From assembly GCA_024234855.1 (NCBI GenBank), contig JACKNN010000004.1, positions 248,001-312,000 on the forward strand: a DNA stretch of 64,000 nt, read 5' to 3'. Numbering within the stretch: the stretch's first letter is position 1; each line of letters begins with the position of its first letter. Positions 44,607 to 53,329 of the stretch are shown piece after piece. The notes under the pieces were generated by a model, which did not search any database, was not told where the DNA came from, and saw only the letters and a list, made by a program, of their open reading frames with translations. The stretch is from Pseudomonadales bacterium. GTDB lineage: Bacteria; Pseudomonadota; Gammaproteobacteria; Pseudomonadales; Halieaceae. Both the position numbers and the translations under genes were made by a program.

Positions 44607-46085
44607 ATGTTCCTGACTCCGGCACGGTTTGCCGTCTCCCTCGCCGCGATCGCCATTGCAGCCGTCGCCCTCGCCGGCGGTTGCGCCGACACTCCCGCCA
44701 GTGGTGGCGGCAGCAGCGGCAGTGTCGTCGTCGGCAGCCAGGGCAGGCAGGTTTCCGTCGGCGATGAAATGCACCAGCAGATCCTGGCTGCCGGCGGCAG
44801 CTACGACAATCCGGAACTGCAGGCCTATGTAAACAGTGTCGGCCAGCGCCTGGTGAAAAGCAGTGATGAGCCCGACGACACCTTCACCTTTACCGTGATC
44901 GACAGCCCGGATATCAATGCCTTCGCCACCCCGGGCGGGTTCATTTACGTCAACCGCGGCCTGCTGGCCTACCTGGATAGTGAAGCGGAGCTGGCGGGGG
45001 TGCTGTCCCACGAAATCGGCCATATCACCGCAAACCACTCCGCCCGCCAGCAAACCGCCAGCATCACCAACAAGGTGATTGCCACCACAGCCTATATTCT
45101 CACCGGCAGCGGCGAACTGGCGGACGCCTCCAACATGTACGGCACCGAGTTGGTGCGCGGCTACGGCCGCGAGCATGAGCTTGAGGCGGACGGGCTGGGC
45201 GCCAAATACATGTACCATGCGGGCTATGACCCGGATGCGCTGCTGGAAGTCATCGGCGTACTCAAGGACCAGGAGCAATTCCAGCGGGTAAAGGCCAAGT
45301 CTACCGGCAAGCCGGTCGGCAGCTACCACGGCCTGTACGCCACTCACCCCCGCAATGACCAGCGGCTGCAGACCGTGATTCGCACCGCGGGCGACCTGAC
45401 CAGCGGCGAGACCCGGGTGGACGACCCGGAGGTGCCCGGTGAATTCCGCCGCCATATCGAGGGGCTGGTCTGGGGTCCCAGCGTGAAGGGTGAGCGCGAT
45501 GACAACCGCTTCTATCACAACAAACTGGGGTTTACCTTCGAACACCCGCCGGGCTGGGAAGTCAACTCCAGTGCCCAGCAGATCGTTGCCAGTGCCCCGG
45601 ATGGTTCCGCCTCACTGACGCTGACTATCCGGCGCAGGGACGCTGGCAGCACACCCAAAGCGGTCGTCGAGAGCCTGGCCGCCGGCAACCTCAATGACGG
45701 CGCAGCGCTGGAGCAGGCGGAGCTGCAGGGCTTTACCGGGACCAGTGGCACAGGCGCCGGGGAAAAACGCCTGGCGGCCATCGATTTCGGCAGCCTGACC
45801 TATGTGTTCAGCGGCACGGCCGGGAACGGCGGCGCGGGCGACTTCAGCGCAATTGATCCGCAGCTGCTGGCCGCCATCCAGAGTTTCAGGGGCATGCACC
45901 CGCAGGAGCGCCAGACCGGACCCGGCTACTACATCCACTACATCCAGGTACCTCGCGGCGCCACCATGGCCAGCCTGGCGGCCAGCGTGCGGATTCCCGA
46001 TGCCGAGGCCCAGCTGCGCCTGCTGAACGGGCTCTACCCCCGGGGCGAGCCCCGCACCGGCGACTGGATCAAGATGATCAGGTAG
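44607..46085 (+). CDS. M48-family metalloprotease lipoprotein (gene 13)
   Basis: 492 residues. Lipobox AGGC at Cys26, GGGAG ribosome binding site. The zinc protease domain (about 45-260) has HEIGH at 125-129 and the third-ligand motif ELEADGLGAKY; NAFATPGGFIYVNRGLL is the family's loop. The family includes the periplasmic quality-control protease BepA. Residues about 300-440 are a beta-rich extension (FEHPPGWEVNSSAQQIVASA) and the last 45 residues look LysM-like (IQVPRGATMASLAASVRIPD). Likely processes or checks products of this operon, by inference. Confidence 0.88.
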   Translation: MFLTPARFAVSLAAIAIAAVALAGGCADTPASGGGSSGSVVVGSQGRQVSVGDEMHQQILAAGGSYDNPELQAYVNSVGQRLVKSSDEPDDTFTFTVIDSPDINAFATPGGFIYVNRGLLAYLDSEAELAGVLSHEIGHITANHSARQQTASITNKVIATTAYILTGSGELADASNMYGTELVRGYGREHELEADGLGAKYMYHAGYDPDALLEVIGVLKDQEQFQRVKAKSTGKPVGSYHGLYATHPRNDQRLQTVIRTAGDLTSGETRVDDPEVPGEFRRHIEGLVWGPSVKGERDDNRFYHNKLGFTFEHPPGWEVNSSAQQIVASAPDGSASLTLTIRRRDAGSTPKAVVESLAAGNLNDGAALEQAELQGFTGTSGTGAGEKRLAAIDFGSLTYVFSGTAGNGGAGDFSAIDPQLLAAIQSFRGMHPQERQTGPGYYIHYIQVPRGATMASLAASVRIPDAEAQLRLLNGLYPRGEPRTGDWIKMIR

Positions 46086-46162
46086 CGCGGCCGGAACGCC
46101 CCTCGGTAAATCACCGGGCACAAGGCGCATCGGATAGGAACAACCCCGGCTGGCTGCCGTTC

Positions 46163-46477
46163 TTACACCGCCGGTTGTTGCACCAATACCCAGGGCGGCG
46201 CCACCACGGCCCACAGCTCCGGGTTCGCCTCGTACCAGCCCAGGGCCTGGTCATCCTTGACGGGGGCGATCGAGCCCTCACCGATCCAGCGCTGGAACTG
46301 CGCCGTGTTATCCAGCCCCAGTTGCACCGCCACTTCCACCAGATTGAGCCGGGCCGCCACGGCGATCACGCTGCCTCGAGCGTACCAGGTCTGCAGGTCG
46401 CGCCAGCGGATGCGCGCGGTCTGGCTGTGGTATTCGGCTCGCAGCAGGCGCTCGCGGTCAGCGCCGGGCTCAGCCAT
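46163..46477 (-). CDS. DUF2288 family protein
   Basis: 104 residues from the ATG at 46477, overlapping the stop of the upstream MBL gene by eight bases. Family signatures: EYHSQTARIRWRDLQTWYAR, LNLVEVAVQLGLDNTAQFQR, and ELWAVVAPPWVLVQ. Role unknown; common in Pseudomonas-like gammaproteobacteria and often next to an MBL gene. Confidence 0.88.
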   Translation of the reverse strand: MAEPGADRERLLRAEYHSQTARIRWRDLQTWYARGSVIAVAARLNLVEVAVQLGLDNTAQFQRWIGEGSIAPVKDDQALGWYEANPELWAVVAPPWVLVQQPAV

Positions 46478-47120
46478 AGCGGCTGTCCGCCACGAATGGA
46501 TTGCTGCGGCGCTCCTGGCCGAACGTCGAGGTGGGTCCGTGACCGGGGATAAAGGTGATGTCGTCGCCAAGCGGAAACAATTTCTCCCGGATACTGCTGA
46601 CCAGCTGTTCGTGGTCGCCGCGGGGGAAATCCGTGCGGCCGATGGAGCCCTGGAACAGCACATCCCCCACCCAGGCCACTTTTTGCGGTTCGTACAGGAA
46701 CACCACATGCCCCGGCGTATGGCCGGGACAGTGGAAGACCCTGAGCAGCTGCTCGCCCACGGTTACGGTATCGCCCTGCTCCAGCCAGCGATCAGGCAGG
46801 AAGGCATCGGCATGGGGAAATCCCGACATCCGGCACCACTCGGGCAGTTTGTCCAGCCAGAACTGGTCCTCCCGGTGGGGCCCCTCAATTGGCACGCCCA
46901 GCTGCTGGCGCAATACGTCTGATGCCGCGCAGTGGTCCATGTGGGCGTGGGTGAGGATGATCTTCTCGACCACCGCCCCCATTTTTTCCACGGCGGCGAG
47001 GATGCGCTCGACATCGCCACCCGGGTCGACTATCGCGGCCTTGCCGGTGGTTTCACATTTGATAATGGAGCAGTTCTGCTGGTAGGGAGTGACCGGTACG
47101 ATGGTGCATTGTATGGGCAT
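46470..47120 (-). CDS. MBL-fold metallohydrolase (GloB/YcbL-like)
   Basis: 216 residues. Zinc-binding motif THAHMDHC (HxHxDH) near residue 58, then HCPGHTPGHVVFL, WVGDVLFQGSIGRTDFPRGD, and the C-terminal IPGHGPTSTFGQER. This matches the type II glyoxalase-like YcbL subfamily, which hydrolyses S-lactoylglutathione or related thioesters. Cytoplasmic. Probably co-transcribed with DUF2288. Confidence 0.93.
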   Translation of the reverse strand: MPIQCTIVPVTPYQQNCSIIKCETTGKAAIVDPGGDVERILAAVEKMGAVVEKIILTHAHMDHCAASDVLRQQLGVPIEGPHREDQFWLDKLPEWCRMSGFPHADAFLPDRWLEQGDTVTVGEQLLRVFHCPGHTPGHVVFLYEPQKVAWVGDVLFQGSIGRTDFPRGDHEQLVSSIREKLFPLGDDITFIPGHGPTSTFGQERRSNPFVADSRYG

Positions 47121-47146
47121 TGCTAGCTTGTATCCTGTTGCTGATG

Positions 47147-48460
47147 TCAGAAATTCGGTGCGTCATCCGACACCAGGTCCTGGGCCGCCTGGTGCCGGCC
47201 CGTCTGGTTGAACACCGCCTCCTCAAACTGCCCCTCACTTTTAGCCACGATCAGGGTGACCACCGCGTCCCCGGTCACGTTGACGGCAGTGCGCACCATG
47301 TCCAGCAGGCGGTCTACCCCGAGGATCAGGGCTATACCCTCAACCGGCAAACCGGCCTGCTCCAGCACCAGGGTCAGGGTGATCAGACCGACCCCGGGTA
47401 CCGCCGCGGTACCGATTGAGGCAAGTGTGGCGGTGAGGATAACCGTCATCAGGGCGGTAACAGTAAGGTCTATCCCGTAGACCTGGGCGATAAACACGGT
47501 GGCCACGCCCTGCATGATGGCGGTGCCATCCATGTTGATAGTGGCACCCAACGGTATGGTGAAACCCGCCACCGAGTTGTGTACGCCCAGTCGTCGCTCC
47601 ACCGTATTAAGCGTTACCGGTAGCGTCGCGCCCGACGAGGCTGTACTGAAAGCGAAGGCCCAGACCGGCCGCATCTTGCTGAACAGCTGGCGCGGAGAGA
47701 GCCTGGCCATCAGTCGGAACAGGATCCCATAGACCACCAGGCCGTGGAATAACAGCACCGCCAATACGGTGAAGAAATAGCCCGCCAGGTCGGCGATGGC
47801 GCCAAGACCCTCGGTGGAAAACAGCTTCACCAGCAGTGCGAATACGCCGTAGGGGGCAACCAGCATGAGGATTTCCACCATTTTCATCACGACGGTTTCC
47901 ATATCCCGGAAAAAGCTCGCGATACGCCGGCCGCCCTCCCCCGCATGGGAGATGGCGTAGCCGACCAACAGGGCGAACACGATGATTTGCAGCATCTTGC
48001 CCTCGGCCATCGCCTGCACGGGGTTGGAAGGGATGATGTCCACCAGCACATCGGCCAGCGGCGGCGGTGGCGTGGCGGTGTACGAGACCGTCGTTACCAG
48101 ATCGATACCGGAACCGGGGCCAATCAGGAGGGCGAACAACAGTGCGATGGTAATGGCCAGCGCCGTGGTGGCGAGGTACAGGCCGAGCGTCTTTACTGCA
48201 ATCGGCCCCATCCGGGCGCTGTCTCCGAGTGAACTGGCGCCGCAAATCAGGGAAACCAGCACCAGCGGCACCACCAGCATCTTGAGCGAGGCAACAAACA
48301 TATTGCCTATCGCGTCGAACAGGCCGCCCTGCTCCACGCTGCCCGCCAGCAGCCCGTGCAGCCCCGCCGGCAGGGCGCCGGTCTTGAGCAGCAGACTGAA
48401 CAGGGAGCCGAGCAGGATACCCGCCACCATGGCGATCAAAATACGATTGGTAAGGCTCAT
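47147..48460 (-). CDS. dicarboxylate/amino acid:cation symporter (DAACS family)
   Basis: 437 residues, eight or so transmembrane helices and two re-entrant hairpins. Signatures: PLVLVSLICGASSLGDSARM, AFSTASSGATLPVTLNTVER (HP1 serine-rich tip), FTIPLGATINMDGTAIMQGV (the NMDGT motif), and ILGVDRLLDMVRTAVNVTGD (TM8). Takes up C4-dicarboxylates, glutamate or aspartate with Na+ or H+; substrate not readable. Start overlaps the stop of the Cys-rich peptide gene (ATGA), implying coupled translation. Confidence 0.95.
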   Translation of the reverse strand: MSLTNRILIAMVAGILLGSLFSLLLKTGALPAGLHGLLAGSVEQGGLFDAIGNMFVASLKMLVVPLVLVSLICGASSLGDSARMGPIAVKTLGLYLATTALAITIALLFALLIGPGSGIDLVTTVSYTATPPPPLADVLVDIIPSNPVQAMAEGKMLQIIVFALLVGYAISHAGEGGRRIASFFRDMETVVMKMVEILMLVAPYGVFALLVKLFSTEGLGAIADLAGYFFTVLAVLLFHGLVVYGILFRLMARLSPRQLFSKMRPVWAFAFSTASSGATLPVTLNTVERRLGVHNSVAGFTIPLGATINMDGTAIMQGVATVFIAQVYGIDLTVTALMTVILTATLASIGTAAVPGVGLITLTLVLEQAGLPVEGIALILGVDRLLDMVRTAVNVTGDAVVTLIVAKSEGQFEEAVFNQTGRHQAAQDLVSDDAPNF

Positions 48461-48579
48461 TCGCTGCAGGATCCGTTCTGGCAGCCGGTCACCGCCTGGT
48501 CAGCACAGGCGATGCAGACCGGGGCACAGGTGCAGAAATCAGCTGAAAACAACAGGGCTTTGGCCCGGGCGATGTGCAT
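48457..48579 (-). CDS. Cys-rich 40-residue peptide coupled to the symporter
   Basis: ATG at 48579 with GGAAG six bases before it. Six cysteines in 24 residues with spacing CxCx3Cx2Cx7Cx4C (FCTCAPVCIACADQAVTGC), a pattern suited to binding metal or an iron-sulfur cluster. No signal peptide evident, though the N-terminus ARAKALLFSADF is amphipathic. The ATGA overlap with the symporter shows co-translation. I do not know the family. Confidence 0.6.
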   Translation of the reverse strand: MHIARAKALLFSADFCTCAPVCIACADQAVTGCQNGSCSE

Positions 48580-48679
48580 TTTCGTCTTCCTTCGGGTACG
48601 GGTATACCTAAGGGGTCGAAGCCTAGCATTGATGAGCGCCAAACGCAGCAGTCACGGTGGCGCCCGGCCGGACGACTGT

Positions 48680-49708
48680 TCACTCCGACAACCCGGATGT
48701 CGTATCCCCCGGGTAGAGCGCCGCGCAAAATTCACCCTCTGGCCGCGCCGCCGGCAGTTCCGCCAGCGTGGCGGCGATCACCGGCCGCCACTGGGAATTG
48801 GCCGCCAGTTGCGCCTGCGCGGGCTCCAGCAGGGCGATCGCCGCACCTGGGCAACCCAGTTCACCCAGCACCGAGGCAAGGTTATTGGCGAGGGCTGGAT
48901 TCCCCGGGTGCAGGCGCAGGCCGCGGCGGTAGTAATCGATGGCCACAGGCAGGTTTCCCGACGCGTAGGCGGTGTTGCCGAGGGCCAGGTAGGGCCTGGC
49001 ATCCCGCGGCCACTGTCGCCGCGCCGCACGCCAGGCCGGGGCGGCAGCAGTGGCGCCCGCCTGGGTCTCGTAGGCAGCCACAGCGTCAATATAAGGCTCA
49101 AGCTGCGGCAGCGCGGGTAACTCGCCCGGGCGCAATGCCACCAATGCCCAACGCCCGGCCCAGTCCCAGGTCCGCAGGAACCCGGGGGCGCCCATCGCCA
49201 TTTGCCGCTGCCCGCCACTGTTGAGATAAACCTCGTTGGCTCTCGTGTCATACCCTACCAGCACCGCGTAGTGCCAGACCGGGAAGGAGCGGGTTTGCAC
49301 ATTCTGGAAAACCAGCACGGGGCGGCCCGCCTGCAGTTGGGCAAAGACTTCCGCCGGCTCGCCGGGTACTCGGTAGGCGATGCGACCGGCACGCCGGGTG
49401 GCGGCGACCAGTTCCAGTTGCAGGCTGCCCTCCCTGCCCGGCAGGTACACCTGCGGTGCGAGCGCTGCCGGGGTGGCAGCCACCCCCGATGCTGCCAGCA
49501 CGCCGGCCAGCGCTGCCGGACCGCACTGGTAGTCCTGCTGCGGATAAAAGGGTACGGATGGCAGCAGCACAACGGGCCGGCCGGGGAGTATTCCGGCCAG
49601 GTGCAGGGGAGGGTTGATGGAACATGCGCTGAGCAAGCCCAGTGCGGCGCCGGCCAGCACGGCCAGCAGGCGACGTCCACCGGCTGCCGCCGGCTGCCGG
49701 GGCACCAA
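48680..49708 (-). CDS. PA2778-like lipoprotein: C39-type cysteine peptidase with TPR
   Basis: 342 residues. Lipobox LLSAC with Cys29. The C39-like domain has the catalytic cysteine in YQCGPAALAGVLAASG, the histidine in VWHYAVLVGYD and an Asn/Asp in YLNSGGQRQ. A C-terminal TPR pair follows (PYLALGNTAYASGNLPVAID). Matches the Pseudomonas PA2778 family. Start is TTG 49708 or GTG 49705, right after the partner gene's stop. Function unproven. Confidence 0.85.
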   Translation of the reverse strand: MVPRQPAAAGGRRLLAVLAGAALGLLSACSINPPLHLAGILPGRPVVLLPSVPFYPQQDYQCGPAALAGVLAASGVAATPAALAPQVYLPGREGSLQLELVAATRRAGRIAYRVPGEPAEVFAQLQAGRPVLVFQNVQTRSFPVWHYAVLVGYDTRANEVYLNSGGQRQMAMGAPGFLRTWDWAGRWALVALRPGELPALPQLEPYIDAVAAYETQAGATAAAPAWRAARRQWPRDARPYLALGNTAYASGNLPVAIDYYRRGLRLHPGNPALANNLASVLGELGCPGAAIALLEPAQAQLAANSQWRPVIAATLAELPAARPEGEFCAALYPGDTTSGLSE

Positions 49709-50080
49709 TCAGACTTTCTTGAAGATATCGATCACGCCGGTGAGTTCCAGGATGAGCAGAACCACGAAAACCGCCCCAATAAGCGCGAAGATGCCGCCGG
49801 CCGGCAACTGGTCCAGGCGGCCCTGTAACTGCGCCAGTTCACGCTCACCCAGGGCCGCCACCCGCAACTGCGCCTCGACGGGGTCCACGCCCAGTTGCAC
49901 CATCGCCTGCTGCACTTCGCTGCGTGCCAGTCCCGCCTGCACGGCGGCCAGTTGCACGCCGGGCCGCTCCAGCGCCAGCGCCTCGCTGGTGCCGACCACG
50001 GCGGCCGCCGCAGACGCGGTCAACCCGGCCCAGGCCAGGGTGGCGGACAGGAAAAAAGCGATAAATTTCCGGTAGTTCAT
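49709..50080 (-). CDS. PA2779-family small membrane protein
   Basis: 123 residues. Signal peptide (FIAFFLSATLAWAGLTASA), helical middle (VQQAMVQLGVDPVEAQLRVA) and a C-terminal transmembrane helix (GGIFALIGAVFVVLLILELT) followed by KK. Typical PA2779 layout, next to its PA2778 partner. Possibly a substrate or anchor of the peptidase. GGGAAA precedes the ATG. Confidence 0.85.
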   Translation of the reverse strand: MNYRKFIAFFLSATLAWAGLTASAAAAVVGTSEALALERPGVQLAAVQAGLARSEVQQAMVQLGVDPVEAQLRVAALGERELAQLQGRLDQLPAGGIFALIGAVFVVLLILELTGVIDIFKKV

Positions 50081-50247
50081 AATGTATTTCCCACAACGTG
50101 TATCGAGGCTGTGCCATCAATAAGGGTAGCGCATTAGCGCGAACTCATCGCCACTATACCCGATCCCGGTCATACGGCTAAACGCTTTCCGGGCATTTGG
50201 GCATACTGCCTGGAACCCACCAGATTCACAGGCCGCAGTGCCTCCCG

Positions 50248-50267
50248 GCCCCGGTTCACGCCGGGGC
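50248..50267 (-). terminator. 7-bp perfect stem-loop downstream of the antiporter
   Basis: GCCCCGG (50248-50254) and CCGGGGC (50261-50267) flank a six-base loop, just after the antiporter stop on the minus strand. No T tract follows, so it is only a possible transcription-end or mRNA-stability hairpin. Confidence 0.3.
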
Positions 50268-50275
50268 TGGGGCCG

Positions 50276-52108
50276 TCACGGCGCCGGTTGCGTGTCCTTG
50301 TCCTTGTCATCCGGTGCGGCGACTTCCACGGGCGCCGGCGACACCAGTGACAACAGGGTCCAGCCCGGCTTCAACTCCGGCCGGTAAACGTCAGTGAAGG
50401 CCCGCAGGTTGAAATTCTTGTCCAATGCAAACAGCGGGATATGGCTTTTGCCCCTGGCCTTTTCATAGGCGGCCATATCGAACGTATCGGTGAGCAGGGT
50501 GGCCTTGACCTCCGCGCCCTGGGCGATCAGGCTGGCCAGTTTCTGCTGGGTGATCCCCTCCCCGAACAGGCGCGGGGCGCGAAAATTTTCTGCCACCCGG
50601 CGTTTCTCCGAGGCGTCCTTTTCCTGGGCGTTGCGCAGGGTGAAAACCCGGTTGCGGCCGAATTCCCGTCGGTATTTGACCGTGGCCAGGGTATTGAGCG
50701 CGGGGCGGCGGGACATGGCGAACAGGCGCCCTATACCCTCGAGTTCGAGTTGCCGATCGGCGTGAGCCGACACCGGGTCGCCATAATAGGTGTCCAGCCC
50801 CTCCATTCGCGCCGCCTGGATCTCCGACCAGGTGGTATCCGTGAGTTTGACCCGAAAACCCTGCTGCAACAGCGCCTTGCCTATCGTCCTGGCGACCTGG
50901 TTGGCGCCCACTATCAATATGCCACGGGGCTCTTCTTCCACCAGGCCCAGCAGCCGGGCCACGGGCCGGGCGGTGAAGCTCTGCATCACCACGGTGACAA
51001 TAATCACCAGGAATGTGTAGGCCACCAGCAGCCCGGCCTCGGGATAGCCCGCATCCTGCAGGCGCAACGCGAACAGGGAGGAAACGGCGGCGGCGACGAT
51101 CCCCCTGGGGGCAACCCATGCCACCAGGGCGCGCTCGCGCCAGCTGTAGTCACCGCGAAAAGTACTGGCCCAGACCACTACAGGCCGCGCCAGCAACACC
51201 ACCAGCAGCACCCCCAGCCCGCTCCAGCCGGTGGCGATAATGTCCGCCGGGTCGACACGGGCTCCCAACACGATGAACAGCATGGAGATGATCAGTATGG
51301 ACAGGCTCTCCTTGAAGCTCAGTACCTCCGTCATATCGATACCACGGGTATTGCCCAGCCAGACCCCCATTATGGTGACCGCCAACAGGCCTGATTCGTG
51401 CGCCAGGTAATTGCTGCCCGCAAAGGTCATCACCACCCAGGCCAGGGCCACTACATTGAGCAGGTACTCGGGAATCCACTGCCGCCTGATGAGGAATCCC
51501 AGGACCAGCGCTGACACTGCGCCGGCCACCGCGCCCACCGCGATGCTCTGGGCGAACAGCAGGTAGGATTCAGTGCCGGCGACGATAAACTGGAATACCA
51601 GCACCGCGAGCAAGGCGCCCACGGGGTCGATCAGGATGCCCTCCCAGCGCAGCAGCTGGCTCACCTTCGGAGTGGCGCGCATGGTGCGCAGCAGCGGGTT
51701 GATAACGGTGGGGCCGGTCACCACTACCAGAGCGGCAAACAGCAGTGCCATCTCAACCGAAAACCCCGTCACCGCCCAGGTGCCGGCGGCAATCAGCCCC
51801 CAATTGAGCAGTGCGCCCCAGCTGACCATATTGCTGACCGCTGCGCCGTGGCCGCGCAGGTCCCCCAGCCTCAGGGTAAGGCCGCCCTCGAACAACACCA
51901 GCGCGACACCCAGGGAGACCATCGGGAACAGGATGTCGCCAAACATCTCGTCCGGGCGCAGCAGGTCAGTCATCGGCCCGGCGACAATCCCGATCACCAG
52001 CAGGGCCAGGATCGACGGCAGCTTTAGCCGCCAGGACAGCCACTGGGCGGCGATCCCCAGCACGATCACTGCGGCGATGACATAAAGCAGACTATCGTTC
52101 ACTCGCAT
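50276..52108 (-). CDS. CPA1-type Na+/H+ antiporter with C-terminal TrkA-N domain
   Basis: 610 residues from the ATG at 52108. About twelve transmembrane helices with LVIGIVAGPMTDLLRPDEMF, VTGPTVINPLLRTM and the ion-site-type WEGILIDPVGALLAVL. After about residue 395 a Rossmann-like RCK/TrkA-N domain (GILIVGANQVARTIGKALLQ) and a poorly conserved tail. NhaP-like; the cation is not readable. GGGGA just before the start. Confidence 0.9.
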   Translation of the reverse strand: MRVNDSLLYVIAAVIVLGIAAQWLSWRLKLPSILALLVIGIVAGPMTDLLRPDEMFGDILFPMVSLGVALVLFEGGLTLRLGDLRGHGAAVSNMVSWGALLNWGLIAAGTWAVTGFSVEMALLFAALVVVTGPTVINPLLRTMRATPKVSQLLRWEGILIDPVGALLAVLVFQFIVAGTESYLLFAQSIAVGAVAGAVSALVLGFLIRRQWIPEYLLNVVALAWVVMTFAGSNYLAHESGLLAVTIMGVWLGNTRGIDMTEVLSFKESLSILIISMLFIVLGARVDPADIIATGWSGLGVLLVVLLARPVVVWASTFRGDYSWRERALVAWVAPRGIVAAAVSSLFALRLQDAGYPEAGLLVAYTFLVIIVTVVMQSFTARPVARLLGLVEEEPRGILIVGANQVARTIGKALLQQGFRVKLTDTTWSEIQAARMEGLDTYYGDPVSAHADRQLELEGIGRLFAMSRRPALNTLATVKYRREFGRNRVFTLRNAQEKDASEKRRVAENFRAPRLFGEGITQQKLASLIAQGAEVKATLLTDTFDMAAYEKARGKSHIPLFALDKNFNLRAFTDVYRPELKPGWTLLSLVSPAPVEVAAPDDKDKDTQPAP

Positions 52109-52298
52109 TTTTCCCCAGATTTTCGAAAGGGCACGGTGCGCGAGCACCCCGGAATTGTCAATACCACCTGCCGGCGCAGCAAAAAGCAGCCACGAACCGG
52201 GGCCCCGGGACCTGAAACCGGTATAATGTCGCCCGATCAGACCGCGGCGCGCTGCCTGCGTCGCCACTTCACCCTTCGCACGACTCAGGGCCTCTCAT

Positions 52299-53120
52299 AT
52301 GGAGCTGGTAGTTTTCGACCTCGACGGCACCCTGCTGAACCGCAATTCGGCACTTTCCGACGGCACCCGCGACACCCTGCGCCGCCTGGCCGACCGGGGT
52401 ATCGCTTACACCGTGGCTACCGGCAGGACCCTGCACGCCGCCCGCACCCTGCTGGAGGGCAGCGAGTTCAAGCTGCCCCATATCTATAAAAACGGCGTGA
52501 TGATCTGGCGGCCGGATACCGGGAACTACAGCCACAGCAACCTGCTGGCAATGGATGAGATTCGCAGCATTATCGAGGGCTTTATCTCCCAGGGCATACC
52601 GCCGTTTATTTTCACCATTGAGCCCGCGGACCGCCACGGCGTGTACCACCTGCCGCTGAAGACACCCGCCGAGCACAGGCTGGCGGCGCACTTCGCCGCT
52701 ATCGAGGGACTCCATGTCGGCCCGGTGGCCGGGCTGCCCAGCGCCGCTGACATCACCAATATCAGCGCTATCGGACCGCGCAGCGCCATCGAGAGGGTGG
52801 AACGGCTGGTGCGCGCAGAGTCCCACCTGGTGGCCTACTCCGGCGCCGCTATCGAGGGCGCCGAGTTGCTCTGGATCGATATTCACCACAGCGAGGCCAG
52901 CAAGGGCGGGGCCATCGGCCAGATCAAGCGGGACCTCGGCGTGAGTCGGGTCATCTGTTTTGGCGACAGCGACAACGACCTGAGCATGTTCGCACTGGCG
53001 GACGAGTGCTATGCCCCCAGCAATGCAAAAAAGGGCGTCAAGGCGGTCGCCACCGCCGTTATAGGCCACCACGATGAAGACGGTATCGCCGAATTCCTGC
53101 GGGAACGATTTCAGCTCTGA
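52299..53120 (+). CDS. HAD-superfamily Cof-type phosphatase
   Basis: 273 residues. HAD motif I VVFDLDGTLLN at the start, motif II-type ATGRT, a cap domain (about 85-185), and motif IV VICFGDSDNDLSMFALAD followed by a C-terminal helix. Class IIB HAD phosphatases act on sugar phosphates or PLP. Substrate unknown. Divergent from the antiporter. Confidence 0.93.
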   Translation: MELVVFDLDGTLLNRNSALSDGTRDTLRRLADRGIAYTVATGRTLHAARTLLEGSEFKLPHIYKNGVMIWRPDTGNYSHSNLLAMDEIRSIIEGFISQGIPPFIFTIEPADRHGVYHLPLKTPAEHRLAAHFAAIEGLHVGPVAGLPSAADITNISAIGPRSAIERVERLVRAESHLVAYSGAAIEGAELLWIDIHHSEASKGGAIGQIKRDLGVSRVICFGDSDNDLSMFALADECYAPSNAKKGVKAVATAVIGHHDEDGIAEFLRERFQL

Positions 53121-53329
53121 CCACCGATGGTTCGCACCCGGGCCGCGGCTGACCTTGCCCGGAACGGCAGATTCTGGGGTCAACCCCGCCGGGAGGATTA
53201 CCGCCTGTCGACCGGGCAGCCCTCCCATCGGGTAATTGGAAAAAAGTACAGATTTTCGGACCCCGAATCCAAAATTGCGCTATGTTTGCCAAAAGGGGCA
53301 GAAACCACAGAAGGGGGCTATGGGCTGAA

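Noticed and set aside
31316..46085. Zorya-type anti-phage system
   Set aside because: The channel and anchor pair recall ZorA/ZorB, but there is no helicase (ZorD) or nuclease (ZorE) gene, no ZorC, and the anchors carry VWA instead of OmpA-like domains.
46086..46162. Terminator after the envelope operon
   Set aside because: No stable hairpin followed by T residues; operon end is therefore inferred only from convergent gene direction.
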